Shown one piece after another: positions 46,942-56,249 of a stretch of 64,000 nt of DNA. How positions within the stretch are numbered: position 1 is the stretch's first letter; each line of letters starts with the position of its first letter. Made by a program: the position numbers and the translations under genes. The DNA is from Opitutaceae bacterium (GTDB lineage Bacteria; Verrucomicrobiota; Verrucomicrobiia; Opitutales; Opitutaceae). The stretch covers positions 124,001 to 188,000 of the forward strand of contig JAUYAK010000010.1 in assembly GCA_030693515.1 (NCBI GenBank). Direction: 5' to 3'. The notes under the pieces are model-generated. The model was not told the origin of the DNA. It searched no databases and worked only from the letters and a program-made list of their open reading frames with translations.

Positions 46942-47922
46942 ATGGAATCACCGGCCTACGTCCTCGAATTCGAGAAACCGCTGCGCGAACTCGCCCGCCA
47001 GCTCGACGAGCTGCGCCAGCGCTCCATCGAGACCCACGTCGATCTCGCCACCGAGATTCACGCCATCGAGCAGAAAATCGAGGCGACGCGACGCGACATC
47101 TACTCGCGTCTCACCTCGTGGCAGAAAGTCCAGATCGCGCGCCACCCGCGGCGGCCCTATGCGCTCGATTACATCCGCGCCCTCTTCGAGGACTTCCAAG
47201 AGCTGCACGGCGACCGCCAGTTCAAGGACGACCAAGCCCTGATCGGCGGCACCGCCTTCTTCAACGGCGAGGCCGTGATGATCGTGGCCCAGCAGAAAGG
47301 CCGCGATCCGAAGGAAAGAATCCTGCGCAATTTCGGCATGCCCCAGCCCGAAGGCTACCGGAAGGCGCTCCGCCTGATGCGCATGGCGGAGAAATTCCGC
47401 CTGCCCCTCATCACCTTCATCGACACCCCTGGGGCGTTTCCCGGCATCGAGTCCGAGGCGCGCCACGTCTCCGAAGCCATCGCCGTGAATCTTCGCGAAA
47501 TGGCGCTCCTCCGCACGCCGTCGATTTCGGTCGTCGTCGGCGAAGGCGGCTCGGGTGGCGCGCTCGGCATCGGCGTCACCGACCGCGTGCTCATCTTCGA
47601 AAACAGCTACTACTCCGTGATCTCGCCCGAAGGTTGCGCAGCGATTCTTTGGAAGGACAACGCCGCGGCCCCGCTCGCCGCCGCCGCGCTCAAGGTCAGC
47701 GCCGATCATCTCGAAAGCCTCGGCGTCGTGGACGAAGTGATCCCTGAGCCCTCGGGCGGCGCGCACCACGATCCGGCCCAGGCGGCCAGCGCGCTGAAAT
47801 ACGCGCTCCAGAAGCACCTCAACGATCTGCGCGCCTTGGACACCGAGAAACTCCTCACCGCACGTTACGAGCGGTTCCGCCACCTCGGCGTTTACGAGGA
47901 AGCCGGCACGGTGCGGAGTTGA
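46942..47922 (+). CDS. accA: Acetyl-CoA carboxylase carboxyltransferase, alpha subunit
   Basis: 326 residues, normal for AccA. Conserved stretches include RHPRRPYALDYI, ELHGDRQFKDDQALIGG, NFGMPQPEGYRKALRLM, LPLITFIDTPGAFPGI, VVGEGGSGGALGIGV and SVISPEGCAAILWKD. It transfers CO2 from carboxybiotin to acetyl-CoA with AccD in fatty acid synthesis. accD is not adjacent, as is common. Confidence 0.97.
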   Translation: MESPAYVLEFEKPLRELARQLDELRQRSIETHVDLATEIHAIEQKIEATRRDIYSRLTSWQKVQIARHPRRPYALDYIRALFEDFQELHGDRQFKDDQALIGGTAFFNGEAVMIVAQQKGRDPKERILRNFGMPQPEGYRKALRLMRMAEKFRLPLITFIDTPGAFPGIESEARHVSEAIAVNLREMALLRTPSISVVVGEGGSGGALGIGVTDRVLIFENSYYSVISPEGCAAILWKDNAAAPLAAAALKVSADHLESLGVVDEVIPEPSGGAHHDPAQAASALKYALQKHLNDLRALDTEKLLTARYERFRHLGVYEEAGTVRS

Positions 47923-47937
47923 AAGATTTAGTGGGCA

Positions 47938-47960
47938 AGGCCCGCTCTCCGGGCGGGCCT
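47938..47960. terminator. Hairpin between convergent accA and ymdB
   Basis: GGCCCGC (47939-47945) pairs with GCGGGCC (47953-47959) over a 7-base loop; no convincing T tract follows. Placed 16 bases after accA and about 95 bases before the end of ymdB. Confidence 0.45.
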
Positions 47961-48053
47961 GGGTTTCAAGGCCCTTCGCCTCGGCCAGCACCAAGCACGC
48001 GGGCAACCCAGGCCGGTGCGGAGAACCGGCCCCACCTTGGGACTTGAGCTTCC

Positions 48054-48836
48054 CTACGCTCGCACCGTGACCAGCTCGATCTTCTCGGCGTTCGCACTCG
48101 AAGGGTTGATCTCGATTAATGCGGCCGAGATACGCACATCGCCCGTCGCCACTTCGAAGCGCCGCGGCATACCATCGAGAAACCGTTCGACCACCGGTCG
48201 CACTTCGCGACCCAGCACGCTCGCATACGGCCCGGTCATGCCCACGTCGCACATGAAAGCCGTCCCCTTGGGCAGGATGGTCGCGTCGGCCGTCGGCACA
48301 TGCGTGTGCGTGCCGAGCACCGCCGTCACCCGGCCATCCAGATGCCAGCCCAGCGCGATCTTCTCCGAGGTCGCCTCCGCATGAATCTCCACGATGATGG
48401 CGTCGGCCTGAGCTTTCAATTGCTCGACCATGCGGTCCGCAGTGAGGAACGGGCACTCGGCCTTCATGCCCATGAACGTCCGTCCGAGCACCGTAAACAC
48501 CGCCACGCGAAATCCGCGCTGCTCGATGATGAGATGGTCCCAGCCGGGATTGGATTTCGGCAGATTGGCCGGCCGGCACACATGCTCGATCTGGGTGATC
48601 TCGTTTTCCCAGCCGCGCTGATCCCAGACGTGGTCGCCCAGCGTGATGGCATCGACGCCGCAGCCGAGGATGGACTTGGCGATGGCGCCCGTGATGCCGG
48701 CGCCAGCGGCGGCGTTCTCGCCATTGGCGATCACGAAATCGATGCCGCGCTCGGTGCGCAGACGAGGGAGTTTTTCCGCCAGGATGTCGCGGCCGGGCCG
48801 GCCGACGACATCACCGATAAACAGGAGCCGGAGCAT
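48054..48836 (-). CDS. ymdB: YmdB-family metallophosphoesterase
   Basis: 260 residues, usual for this family. Motifs: [14 protein letters not shown] near the start, [43 protein letters not shown] and [10 protein letters not shown] near the end. Family members bind two metals and hydrolyse cyclic nucleotides such as 2',3'-cAMP, and affect RNA-related stress regulation in other bacteria. It is divergent from ilvB with 131 bases between them. Confidence 0.92.
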   Translation of the reverse strand: MLRLLFIGDVVGRPGRDILAEKLPRLRTERGIDFVIANGENAAAGAGITGAIAKSILGCGVDAITLGDHVWDQRGWENEITQIEHVCRPANLPKSNPGWDHLIIEQRGFRVAVFTVLGRTFMGMKAECPFLTADRMVEQLKAQADAIIVEIHAEATSEKIALGWHLDGRVTAVLGTHTHVPTADATILPKGTAFMCDVGMTGPYASVLGREVRPVVERFLDGMPRRFEVATGDVRISAALIEINPSSANAEKIELVTVRA

Positions 48837-48967
48837 TTCGTGACCGTGCGGGCCGGGCGGCGGGGTTCGCCAGCCAAATCGTGCCGGCGCAGCACCGTCG
48901 AACCGCGGGCTTGCCTCGCCCCACCCGGCCCGTCTTTCTTTCCAGCCTGTTTGTCCTCACATAAGCC

Positions 48968-50746
48968 ATGAAAAAAGACATCACCTCACCCGCCGCGTTT
49001 CCCAAGGCCGAGATCGGCCGCGAAATGAAGGGCTCCGACTGCGTCGTCGAGTGCCTGATCCGCGAGGGTGTCGATGTCATTTTCGCCTATCCCGGCGGCG
49101 CCTCGCAGGAGCTCCACCAGTCCCTCGCCCGCACGGACAAAATCCGCACGATTCTCCCGCGCCATGAGCAAGGCGGATCGTTTGCCGCAGAGGCCTACTC
49201 GCGCGTGACCGGCAAGGTCGGCGTGTGCATGGCGACCAGCGGCCCCGGCGCCACCAATCTCGTTTCCGCCATCGCCGATGCCTTCATGGACTCGGTCCCG
49301 ATGGTCGCGATCACGGGCCAGGTGTTCTCGAAATACATCGGGAAAATGGCGTTTCAGGAGACGGATTTCTACGGCATGACGCTGCCGATCGTGAAGCACT
49401 CCTACCTCGTGATGGATGCGAACGATCTGCCGCGCATCTTCAAGGAGGCGTTCTATCTCGCGCGCAGCGGCCGCCCGGGGCCCGTCATCATCGACATCCC
49501 GAAGGACGTGCAGCAGAAAAAATTCCAGCCCGTCTATCCGGCGACCGTGGAATTCCGCAGCCCCTACGCCACGGCTACTTTCCACGCGCCTGATGAGCAA
49601 CTGAAGCAGGTGCTCGCGCTCATCGCCGAGGCCAAGCGCCCCGTGCTCTACGCCGGCGGCGGCATCATCTCCGCGGAGGCGCACAAGGAGCTGAAGGCGT
49701 TCGCGGAGCAAACCAACCTCCCGGTCGCCACCACGCTGATGGGCCTCGGCGGTTTTCCCGAGACCCATCCGCTCTCGATGCGTTGGTTCGGCATGCACGG
49801 CTCGGCCTACGGCAACTGGGCCGTTGATCAGAGCGACCTCCTCATTGCCGTGGGCGCGCGTTTCGACGACCGCATCACGGGCGACACGAGCAAATTCGCC
49901 GCCGGAGCCAAGATCGTCCACATCGACATCGACGCCTCCGAGCACAACAAGAACAAGCGCGCGATGCTGCCCATCGTGAGCGACGTGAAATTCGCGCTCA
50001 GTCGCATGCTTGAGCTGGCCAAGGCCGCGAAGTTCTCCCCGCCCGACACCCAGGCCTGGCACGCGCAGATCGCGACGTGGAAGCAGGAGCACCCCTTCCG
50101 CTACGACGAGAGCAAGCACATCGTCCCGCAGGAAGCGGTGCAGGTGCTCTACGAACTCACCAAGGGCGACGCCATCATCACGACCGGCGTCGGCCAGCAC
50201 CAGATGTGGGCCGCCCAGTTCTACCGCTTCGACGAGCCGCGCCGCTACATCAGCTCGCTCGGCCTCGGCGCGATGGGCTTCGGCTATCCCGCCGCGCTCG
50301 GCGCCAAGGTCGCGCGGCCCGACAAGCAAGTCATCGACATCGATGGCGACGGCTCGTTCGTGATGAACATCCAGGAACTCGCCACCGCCAAGATCGAGAA
50401 CATCGCCGCGAAGGCGATGATCCTGAACAACCAGCACCTCGGCATGGTCGTGCAGTGGGAAGACCGCTTCTACGGCAGCGTGCGCGGCAACACCATCCTC
50501 GGCGACGAGAGCAACGTCGGCAGCCCGGAAAACCTCGACGGGCTCTACCCCGACTTCGTGAAGATCGCCGAAGGCTTCGGCGTAAAGGGCCGCCGCGTCC
50601 ACAAGAAGAGTGAGCTGCGCGCCGCCATCCAGGAGATGCTCGATTGCGACGGCCCGTTCGTCCTCGACGTCATTGTCCCTTACACCGAGCACGTGCTCCC
50701 CATGATCCCGGCCGGCAAGACCGTGAAGGACATGCTGCTGAAGTGA
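48968..50746 (+). CDS. ilvB: Acetolactate synthase large subunit
   Basis: 592 residues. The FAD/TPP enzyme motifs are [45 protein letters not shown] and [17 protein letters not shown] with [17 protein letters not shown], the TPP-binding pattern GDG-x-NN. It makes acetolactate for branched-chain amino acids. No regulatory subunit ilvN follows; a strong terminator ends the transcript at 50814, so the small subunit must be elsewhere. Confidence 0.95.
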   Translation: MKKDITSPAAFPKAEIGREMKGSDCVVECLIREGVDVIFAYPGGASQELHQSLARTDKIRTILPRHEQGGSFAAEAYSRVTGKVGVCMATSGPGATNLVSAIADAFMDSVPMVAITGQVFSKYIGKMAFQETDFYGMTLPIVKHSYLVMDANDLPRIFKEAFYLARSGRPGPVIIDIPKDVQQKKFQPVYPATVEFRSPYATATFHAPDEQLKQVLALIAEAKRPVLYAGGGIISAEAHKELKAFAEQTNLPVATTLMGLGGFPETHPLSMRWFGMHGSAYGNWAVDQSDLLIAVGARFDDRITGDTSKFAAGAKIVHIDIDASEHNKNKRAMLPIVSDVKFALSRMLELAKAAKFSPPDTQAWHAQIATWKQEHPFRYDESKHIVPQEAVQVLYELTKGDAIITTGVGQHQMWAAQFYRFDEPRRYISSLGLGAMGFGYPAALGAKVARPDKQVIDIDGDGSFVMNIQELATAKIENIAAKAMILNNQHLGMVVQWEDRFYGSVRGNTILGDESNVGSPENLDGLYPDFVKIAEGFGVKGRRVHKKSELRAAIQEMLDCDGPFVLDVIVPYTEHVLPMIPAGKTVKDMLLK

Positions 50747-50783
50747 AGTAAACGCGAGCCTCTCGCGTCAGCCAAGCTACCCA

Positions 50784-50814
50784 CGGGCCGCACCACGCGG
50801 CCCGTTTTTTTTTT
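50784..50814 (+). terminator. Strong intrinsic terminator after ilvB
   Basis: CGGGCCGC (50784-50791) pairs with GCGGCCCG (50797-50804), five-base loop, followed by ten T. This is a classical intrinsic terminator. Confidence 0.9.
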
Positions 50815-50838
50815 GCCCGGACATCACGCCTTCAGCGC

Positions 50839-50870
50839 AAAAAAAAGCGCCACCCCGCGAGGGATGGCGC
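50839..50870 (-). terminator. Strong intrinsic terminator after glnII
   Basis: On the minus strand a 10-base stem (50861-50870 with 50847-50856, one G-U pair) and a 4-base loop are followed by eight T. It is 30 bases past the glnII stop. Its placement beside the ilvB terminator isolates two convergent units. Confidence 0.88.
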
Positions 50871-50899
50871 CGTGGAAGAATCAAAAACGATCGGCCAGC

Positions 50900-51943
50900 T
50901 CAGCCCTTGCCCTTCGGCAACGGCACGGACTGGATCGTCTTCAGGATGCGGCCGGCCACGAGATACGGGTCGGCGGCGGAGTTCGGACGGCGATCCTCAA
51001 GGTAGCCCTTGTAGCCGTTGTTGACGAAGCTGTGCGGCATGCGGACCGAGGCACCGCGATCCGCGAGACCGTAGCTGAACTTGTCGATCGACTGCGTCTC
51101 GTGCAGGCCGGTGAGACGGAGGTGATTCTCCGGGCCGTAGACGGCGATGTGCTCGTTGCAGTTCTTGCTGAAGGCTTCCATGAGCTTCTCGAAGTAGGCC
51201 TTGCCGCCGACCTCGCGCATGAACTTCGTGGAGAAGTTCGAGTGCATGCCGGAACCGTTCCAATCGAGCGGGCTGTTGAAAGCCCCGAGGATGGGTTTGC
51301 AGCGCCATTCGATGTCGATCTCATACTTTTCGCACAGGCGCGCCATGATGTAGCGGGCGACCCACATCTGGTCGGCGGCGCTCTTGGAGCCCTTGCCGAA
51401 GATCTGGAATTCCCACTGGCCCTTGGCGACCTCGGCGTTGATGCCCTCGATGTTGATGCCGGCATCGAGGCAGATGTCGATGTGCTGCTCGACGATCTCG
51501 CGCGCGACGGAACCGACGTTCTTGTAGCCTACGCCGGTGTAGTAGGGGCCTTGCGGGGCGGGATAGCCACCCTCCGGGAAGCCGAGCGGGCGACCGTCCT
51601 GGTAGAAAAAGTATTCCTGCTCAAAGCCGAACCACGTGTCCGCATCATCCGGGATGGTGGCGCGCGAGTTCGAGGGGCTGGGCTGGCCGGTGTGCTGGTA
51701 GCACTCGCACATCACGAGCACGCCGTCCTTGCGCGTGCTGTCGGGATAGACCGCGACGGGCTTGAGCACGATGTCGGAACTCTTGCCCTCGGCCTGCTGG
51801 GTCGAGCTGCCATCGAAGCCCCAGTTGGGCAGTTCCGCGAGCTTCGGGAACTTGGCGAATTCCTTGATTTGCGTCTTGCTGCGCAAATTGGCCAGCGGCG
51901 TGTAGCCGTCGAGCCAGATGTATTCCAGTTTGTATTTGGCCAT
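50900..51943 (-). CDS. glnII: Glutamine synthetase type II (eukaryote-like)
   Basis: 347 residues, the size of GSII rather than the about 470 of GSI. EYIWLDGYTPLANLRSKT, NWGFDGSSTQQAEGKSSD, FGFEQEYFFYQ and FNSPLDWNGSGMHSNFSTK, HETQSIDKFSYG and NRGASVRMP-like DRGASVRMPHS are typical. It joins ammonia to glutamate using ATP. A sigma-54-type promoter lies upstream and an intrinsic terminator downstream, so it is a single-gene nitrogen-regulated unit. Confidence 0.95.
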   Translation of the reverse strand: MAKYKLEYIWLDGYTPLANLRSKTQIKEFAKFPKLAELPNWGFDGSSTQQAEGKSSDIVLKPVAVYPDSTRKDGVLVMCECYQHTGQPSPSNSRATIPDDADTWFGFEQEYFFYQDGRPLGFPEGGYPAPQGPYYTGVGYKNVGSVAREIVEQHIDICLDAGINIEGINAEVAKGQWEFQIFGKGSKSAADQMWVARYIMARLCEKYEIDIEWRCKPILGAFNSPLDWNGSGMHSNFSTKFMREVGGKAYFEKLMEAFSKNCNEHIAVYGPENHLRLTGLHETQSIDKFSYGLADRGASVRMPHSFVNNGYKGYLEDRRPNSAADPYLVAGRILKTIQSVPLPKGKG

Positions 51944-52041
51944 GATGAGGTGCGGTGGGAGCAGGGTTTTAGGACGAGATCGGAGTGAACGTGGATGATT
52001 TTCTCACCCGGAAACGAGTGCAAAAATCGAAAGCGCAATTA

Positions 52042-52057
52042 AGCAGCTCATGTGCCA
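52042..52057 (-). promoter_or_regulatory. Sigma-54 (RpoN)-type -24/-12 promoter of glnII
   Basis: Read on the minus strand, TGGCACATGAGCTGCT matches the consensus TGGCACG-N4-TTGCW except for two bases (A for G at position 7, C for T at 12). The GG and GC dinucleotides are at the required spacing. The start site would be about 12 bases on, giving a leader of about 90 bases to the glnII ATG. Confidence 0.7.
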
Positions 52058-52193
52058 GTGGCAATCAGAAGTTTTGTTCATGACATTGGTCGGGGCGTGA
52101 CGGGTGGCTGGCCGGAGCGGCGGGCCGGGGCACTCGCCGCTGCACCGCACGCTTGCCAGCCGCCGGCCCCACGCGAACCCTGCCGCCGCCGCC

Positions 52194-52613
52194 ATGCATT
52201 CGATCAAGGACACCGCCCGCGCCACCGTCCGCATCGGCTTCGACGGGCGCGTGCACAAGACCTTCCGCGGCCATCTCGCCCGCGAGCGCTTCGATCACGA
52301 GGTGCTGGTGTTGCGCCTGCTGGAGGAGCGCGGCTGCACGTTTGTGCCGCGCGTGCTGGAGGCGGACCCGGAGAAACTGCTGCTCGTGACGACCAACTGC
52401 GGCGGGCGGGTGGACCACCTGCAACCCGAACGACAGAAGGAAATCTTTGCGGAGTTGGAGGCCTTTGGCGTGCGCCACGAAGACCGCGACCTGCGCAATA
52501 TCACCTACCGCATCGCGGACGGCCGCTTCTGCATCATTGATTTCGAATTCGCCACCATCCTCGACGACGGCACCGGCCGCTCGATCAGTCTCCGCCCCTC
52601 CGCTGCGCAATGA
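52194..52613 (+). CDS. Minimal protein-kinase-like protein
   Basis: 139 residues from ATG 52194. A reduced kinase fold is visible: K22 in VHKTF, E36 in FDHEVLVL (likely helix-C glutamate), hinge LLLVTTNC, catalytic loop HEDRDLRN (H95, D97, N102; HxDxxxxN) and IIDFEF (D116, like DFG). Glycine-rich loop and most of the C-lobe are missing, recalling the compact Bud32/RIO-like or LPS-kinase folds. Its stop overlaps the PP2C start, so the phosphatase probably reverses its action. Activity is inferred. Confidence 0.7.
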   Translation: MHSIKDTARATVRIGFDGRVHKTFRGHLARERFDHEVLVLRLLEERGCTFVPRVLEADPEKLLLVTTNCGGRVDHLQPERQKEIFAELEAFGVRHEDRDLRNITYRIADGRFCIIDFEFATILDDGTGRSISLRPSAAQ

Positions 52614-53446
52614 CTCCCGAGCAACCCTCGCCCGACGTGCTATGGTCGGGCCTCACCCATCCCGGCCGCGTGCGGCCCAACAACGAGGACGTGTTCCTCG
52701 CCCTCGCGCTCGACGCGCGGGAGGTGAGATTCCTCGGCAAGACGGGCCGGGCCCCGCTCGCCGCAAGCGATTTCATTTTCGCCGTGAGCGACGGCATGGG
52801 GGGCGCCAAGTCGGGCGAGTTCGCCAGTCGCATCGCGGTCGACCGCATCACGCGGCTGCTGCCAGCGGCGCTGCGCGGAAACACGAGCGCGGCTCCGGCG
52901 GATTTCTCGGCCGTGCTCGGCGACCTCGTCGCCGCCATCCATCGTGATCTGCTGCGACTGGGCTACTCCTACGAGGAATGCGCCGGTATGGGCGCCACCC
53001 TCACGCTCGCCTGGGTGCGCCAGGATCGGATGCACTTCGCCCACGTCGGCGACAGCCGCCTCTACCATTTGCCCGCCGGCGGGCCGCTCATCCAGCTGTC
53101 GCACGACCACAGCTACCCAGGCTGGCTGCGCCGGCAGGGGCAGCTCAACGAGCGCGAAGCCCGCACCCATCCACGCCGCAACGCCCTCAGCCAGGCCCTC
53201 GGCGCCGGCAACCAGTTCGTCGATCCGCAGCTGGGTGAGGTCGCGCACCGCCCTGGTGATCGCTTCCTGCTTTGCTCCGATGGCGTGATCGACGGCCTCT
53301 GGGATCGCCAGCTCGAGGAGTTGCTCGGCACCGACCCCGCCGAGCCCGATCCGCGCAGCCGCGCCCACCGGCTCGTCGAGGAAGCGGTCGCCCTCTCCGG
53401 CCGCGACAATACCACCGCCGTGGTCTTCGAACTCGGTGCGCCATGA
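52610..53446 (+). CDS. PP2C-family serine/threonine phosphatase
   Basis: 278 residues. Metal-binding and catalytic motifs are in order: RVRPNNEDVF, AVSDGMGGAKSGEF, GMGATLTLAWV, AHVGDSRLYHL, LCSDGVIDGLW and SGRDNTTAVVFEL. It dephosphorylates Ser/Thr in the cytoplasm; no membrane or sensor domain. It overlaps the mini-kinase upstream and the cyclotransferase-like gene downstream, each by four bases. Confidence 0.93.
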   Translation: MTPEQPSPDVLWSGLTHPGRVRPNNEDVFLALALDAREVRFLGKTGRAPLAASDFIFAVSDGMGGAKSGEFASRIAVDRITRLLPAALRGNTSAAPADFSAVLGDLVAAIHRDLLRLGYSYEECAGMGATLTLAWVRQDRMHFAHVGDSRLYHLPAGGPLIQLSHDHSYPGWLRRQGQLNEREARTHPRRNALSQALGAGNQFVDPQLGEVAHRPGDRFLLCSDGVIDGLWDRQLEELLGTDPAEPDPRSRAHRLVEEAVALSGRDNTTAVVFELGAP

Positions 53447-53805
53447 GTTCGCGGCTCTTCGTTTACGGCACGCTCAAACGCGGCTGCTGCAACCACCATC
53501 ACCTCGCGGGCCAGCGGTTCATCGGCCCGGCCCGCACGGTCCCCGGCTACCGGCTCTACGATCTCGGCGGCTATCCGGGGCTCGCGGCGGCGCCCGATGA
53601 TCGAGCGGGCGTCGTGGGCGAAGTCTGGTCCGTCAATCTCGCGTGCCTGCGCGAACTCGATCTTTTCGAGGGCGTGCACGAGGGGCTTTATCGACGGGAC
53701 CCCGTGCCCCTGATCGCGCCCTTTGCGGCAAAAAAAATCGACGCCTACGTCTCCGCGCTGCCCGTGACCGGCCGCGCGGAGGTCGGGGCGGAGTGGATCG
53801 AATAG
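53443..53805 (+). CDS. Gamma-glutamylcyclotransferase-like (GGCT/AIG2) protein
   Basis: 120 residues. VYGTLKRGCCNHH near the start and GYRLYDLGGYPGL, VVGEVWSV and LRELDLFEGV match the YtfP/GGCT fold; the catalytic glutamate is likely in LDLFEG. Enzymes of this fold cleave gamma-glutamyl compounds. It ends 6 bases from the convergent tau extension of dnaX. Confidence 0.85.
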   Translation: MSSRLFVYGTLKRGCCNHHHLAGQRFIGPARTVPGYRLYDLGGYPGLAAAPDDRAGVVGEVWSVNLACLRELDLFEGVHEGLYRRDPVPLIAPFAAKKIDAYVSALPVTGRAEVGAEWIE

Positions 53806-53811
53806 CGGGCG

Positions 53812-54210
53812 CTACTCTTTCAACGCCTTCCCCGGCAGGCGTCGCACCGCGACGAAGCGCGCGCGAAACAAGTCCTCGAGCACCTCGCGCACCTCGTCGG
53901 GGATGCGCTGCACAAGTTCTTCGAGGGGCGGGAGCGCCTTGCCCGCGGACTCGTCCGTGCTCTCCTCCGCCGGTCGCGCCACGACAAGCGGTTCGCCACG
54001 CGCCCGCGCCTCGGCGATAAAGGAGGCCTCCGCCGTCTCATCCGGCCACAACGGCGCCATGCCATCGGTCAGCGGGACCGAATCGGGTTCCGACGGCGCC
54101 GGTTCCGGCGGTCGCTCGGCGACGACCGCGGTGCCGCCCATCACGGCGGGCTTGCTCTGGGCGGAGGCGAGCTGCGCGCCCAGCCGCGATTCCAGCCGAT
54201 CAATCAGCCC
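53812..54210 (-). CDS. dnaX: DnaX tau-specific C-terminal extension (-1 frame)
   Basis: After the A10 run at 54211-54220 the -1 frame continues as [16 protein letters not shown] and stays open to a stop at 53812, adding about 132 residues. It ends ...[17 protein letters not shown]. In other species this part of tau binds polymerase and helicase. There is no start codon of its own with a plausible ribosome site, so it needs frameshifting or transcript slippage. A shorter start (GTG-ATG at 54144) is less likely. Confidence 0.7.
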   Translation of the reverse strand, partial: GLIDRLESRLGAQLASAQSKPAVMGGTAVVAERPPEPAPSEPDSVPLTDGMAPLWPDETAEASFIAEARARGEPLVVARPAEESTDESAGKALPPLEELVQRIPDEVREVLEDLFRARFVAVRRLPGKALKE

Positions 54211-55355
54211 TTTTTTTTTTCGCTGTCGGCTGGTGCGGCCGACGCCTCGTCCCCGAGCGCCGCGAGTTCCTTGATCAACGAGTCAATCGCGCGCGCGCGG
54301 CTGGCTTCGACGGCCTTGAGGAGCGTGACTTCGAAATTGATCTTCTCCGCGAGGCCCAGCTTCACGCTCCCCTCGCCTTCGCGCAGCCCGTCGAGCATGC
54401 GCGTGATCTGCTCGGTGGTCATCGCGGTGCCGAGCCGGTCGCTCTTCCCGCCCTGCGCGATCGCATCGAGCAAGGCCGTGCGCACCAAGGCCTGCAAATC
54501 GACGAGCAGCCGCACCAAGTCGCGGCCGGCGGCATCGCACTCATCGACGAGGGCGATGATTTTCCGGTGATCGCCCGCCGCCAGCGCGGAGGCGAGCTCT
54601 GCAACTTTCTCCCCGGCGACGAGGCCGTAAACATCGAGCACGTCCGGCTCCGTGATCTCGGCGCCGCAGAACGAAATCATCTGGTCGAAGATCGACTGCG
54701 CATCGCGCATGCCGCCATCAGCGAGGCGCGCGATGCACGCCAGCGCGGCGTCGGCCACCGTGATCTTCTCCGCCTTGGCGATCGCCTTCAGGCGCTCGAC
54801 GATGAGGTCATCTGGAATCGGCTTCAGGTCGAAGCGCTGGCAGCGTGACACAATCGTCGGCAGCACCTTCTGCGGATCGGTCGTGGCGAAGACGAATTTC
54901 ACATGAGCCGGCGGCTCCTCCAGGGTCTTGAGCAGCGCATTGAACGCCGCGGCCGAGAGCATGTGCACCTCATCGATGATGTAGATTTTGAATTTCCCCT
55001 GCGCCGGCGCATAGCGCACCGTCTCGCGGAGATCGCGCACCTGATCGACGCCGTTGTTTGAAGCGCCATCGATCTCGATGACGTCGAGGTGCGACCCCTC
55101 GGCGATGGAGACGCAGGCCGGATCTTTCGGATCAAAATCGGCCTTGGGGCCATCCGTGCAGTTGAGGGCCTTGGCGAAGATGCGGGCGGTCGAGGTTTTG
55201 CCCGTGCCCCGCGGACCCACGAAGAGGTAGGCGTGCGCGATGCGCTGGCGGGAGATGGCGTTGCGCAGCGTGCGGACCACATGATCCTGGCCGACGAGAT
55301 CGTCGAAGGTCTGCGGGCGCCACTTGCGTGCGATGACTTGATAGGCGGTGGACAA
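54204..55355 (-). CDS. dnaX: DNA polymerase III subunit gamma (and tau by frameshift)
   Basis: 383 residues in the zero frame from a TTG start at 55355 ([14 protein letters not shown]). Clamp-loader ATPase: [67 protein letters not shown]. The usual zinc-binding cysteines appear reduced: only C68, C81 and C158-type ones are seen, so the four-Cys module looks incomplete. Stop TGA follows the slippery run directly, giving a short gamma form; tau needs the -1 frame. Confidence 0.92.
   Translation of the reverse strand: MSTAYQVIARKWRPQTFDDLVGQDHVVRTLRNAISRQRIAHAYLFVGPRGTGKTSTARIFAKALNCTDGPKADFDPKDPACVSIAEGSHLDVIEIDGASNNGVDQVRDLRETVRYAPAQGKFKIYIIDEVHMLSAAAFNALLKTLEEPPAHVKFVFATTDPQKVLPTIVSRCQRFDLKPIPDDLIVERLKAIAKAEKITVADAALACIARLADGGMRDAQSIFDQMISFCGAEITEPDVLDVYGLVAGEKVAELASALAAGDHRKIIALVDECDAAGRDLVRLLVDLQALVRTALLDAIAQGGKSDRLGTAMTTEQITRMLDGLREGEGSVKLGLAEKINFEVTLLKAVEASRARAIDSLIKELAALGDEASAAPADSEKKKG
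54211..54220 (-). other. A10 slippery site in dnaX
   Basis: Ten consecutive A on the minus strand, read GAA-AAA-AAA-AAG-GGC-TGA in the zero frame. It includes the heptamer A-AAA-AAG known from E. coli dnaX. Slippage back by one, or RNA polymerase adding one A, joins the gamma and tau frames. A sequence error in the homopolymer is an alternative. Confidence 0.75.
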
Positions 55356-55415
55356 GACGCTCTAGCTAGAAGGCCAAAAACGAAAAGCGAAAATCCAAAA
55401 TCGAAAAATAAAAGT

Positions 55416-55512
55416 GGCCAGGCACTCCACGGCACTGGGAGAACGTCGTTGCCGTTGCTACCTTCCGGTCCTGGCGGAGTTCACGTGCCCTGCCCATGCA
55501 TGGCACCTGGCC
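55416..55512 (-). ncRNA. ffs: Signal recognition particle RNA, small bacterial type
   Basis: About 97 bases. The minus strand has the conserved hairpin core CAGGACCGGAAGGTAGCA (GGAA tetraloop helix 8 that binds Ffh). The ends GGCCAGG and CCTGGCC pair perfectly. It lies upstream of dnaX on the same strand, as in several Gram-positive species, with 60 bases between. Confidence 0.92.
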
Positions 55513-55607
55513 GGCGCGAACCATGCGACTCGACCCAGGCAGCGCAACAGTCAATTTCGGAAATTGCTGGCGCGGCGAATGGCCGTGGCAACCAGCAGAA
55601 ACACTCG

Positions 55608-56243
55608 TCAGGGCTGGGCTGGCCGCGGTGCCTTCGGGCGCACAGGCGCGGGTTCCCCGGCTGGACGATTAGCGCCTTCGGTGGCCGCGTTCTCCGCCCG
55701 TTTCGCCTTGAGCTGTTCCGCGCGTTTGAGCTGCTCAGCCCGCGCGCGCTCCTGCATCTGGACGTGCATCTTCTCGAGTTCAGTCCGCTGCGCCGGTGTC
55801 AGGGTCGAAGAAATATCCTCATACATCCGTTCCGTGACCCGGACCGAATCGGTCAAATTTTCCTGCCGCAAACGCAGCAGATCCTCGCTGGCGCGAGCGA
55901 TGATGGGCCGAATGCGCTCCCGTTGGGCCCCGCTCAGTTCGAGCCGTTGGGTAAACGTCCGCATGAGCTGCGGCATGACCGATCCGGGCACCGCCGGCAG
56001 GGGGAGAAAACCTCCGCCTTTTTTGGTGGTATGCGGCGCGGCTGGGTTCGCGGCCGGAGTCGCGGGAGCACTCGCCACCGGTGCTGCGGGCGAAGCCGGC
56101 TCCACCGCCGGCGCGATAAAAGTCTGCCGGGCCTCGCGGCCCTGTTTCCTCGCATTAACTCCCAGCGTAAAGACACCGCCGAACACCGCGCCGGCGACAA
56201 AGACGGTGAGGAAGGTGGCGATGACTTTCCAGGGCTTGTCCAC
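55608..56243 (-). CDS. Membrane-anchored CpxP/Spy-like periplasmic protein
   Basis: 211 residues: one N-terminal membrane segment (VIATFLTVFVAGAVFGGVF), a Pro/Ala-rich linker (about 45-75), then a helical region with QRLELSGAQRERI and LTPAQRTELEKMH; the second fits the LTxxQ motif of CpxP/Spy and metal-resistance proteins. The C-terminus is Lys/Arg/Pro-rich. It is the last gene of an ECF sigma operon, 6 bases after the small membrane gene. It may act as a sensor or chaperone of envelope stress. Confidence 0.75.
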   Translation of the reverse strand: MDKPWKVIATFLTVFVAGAVFGGVFTLGVNARKQGREARQTFIAPAVEPASPAAPVASAPATPAANPAAPHTTKKGGGFLPLPAVPGSVMPQLMRTFTQRLELSGAQRERIRPIIARASEDLLRLRQENLTDSVRVTERMYEDISSTLTPAQRTELEKMHVQMQERARAEQLKRAEQLKAKRAENAATEGANRPAGEPAPVRPKAPRPAQP

Positions 56244-56249
56244 AGGCGC

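Noticed and set aside
52104-52193. Longer start for the mini-kinase
   Set aside because: The added 30 residues are Arg/Ala/Pro-rich and lie in the glnII promoter region; the ATG at 52194 gives the more kinase-like N-terminus.
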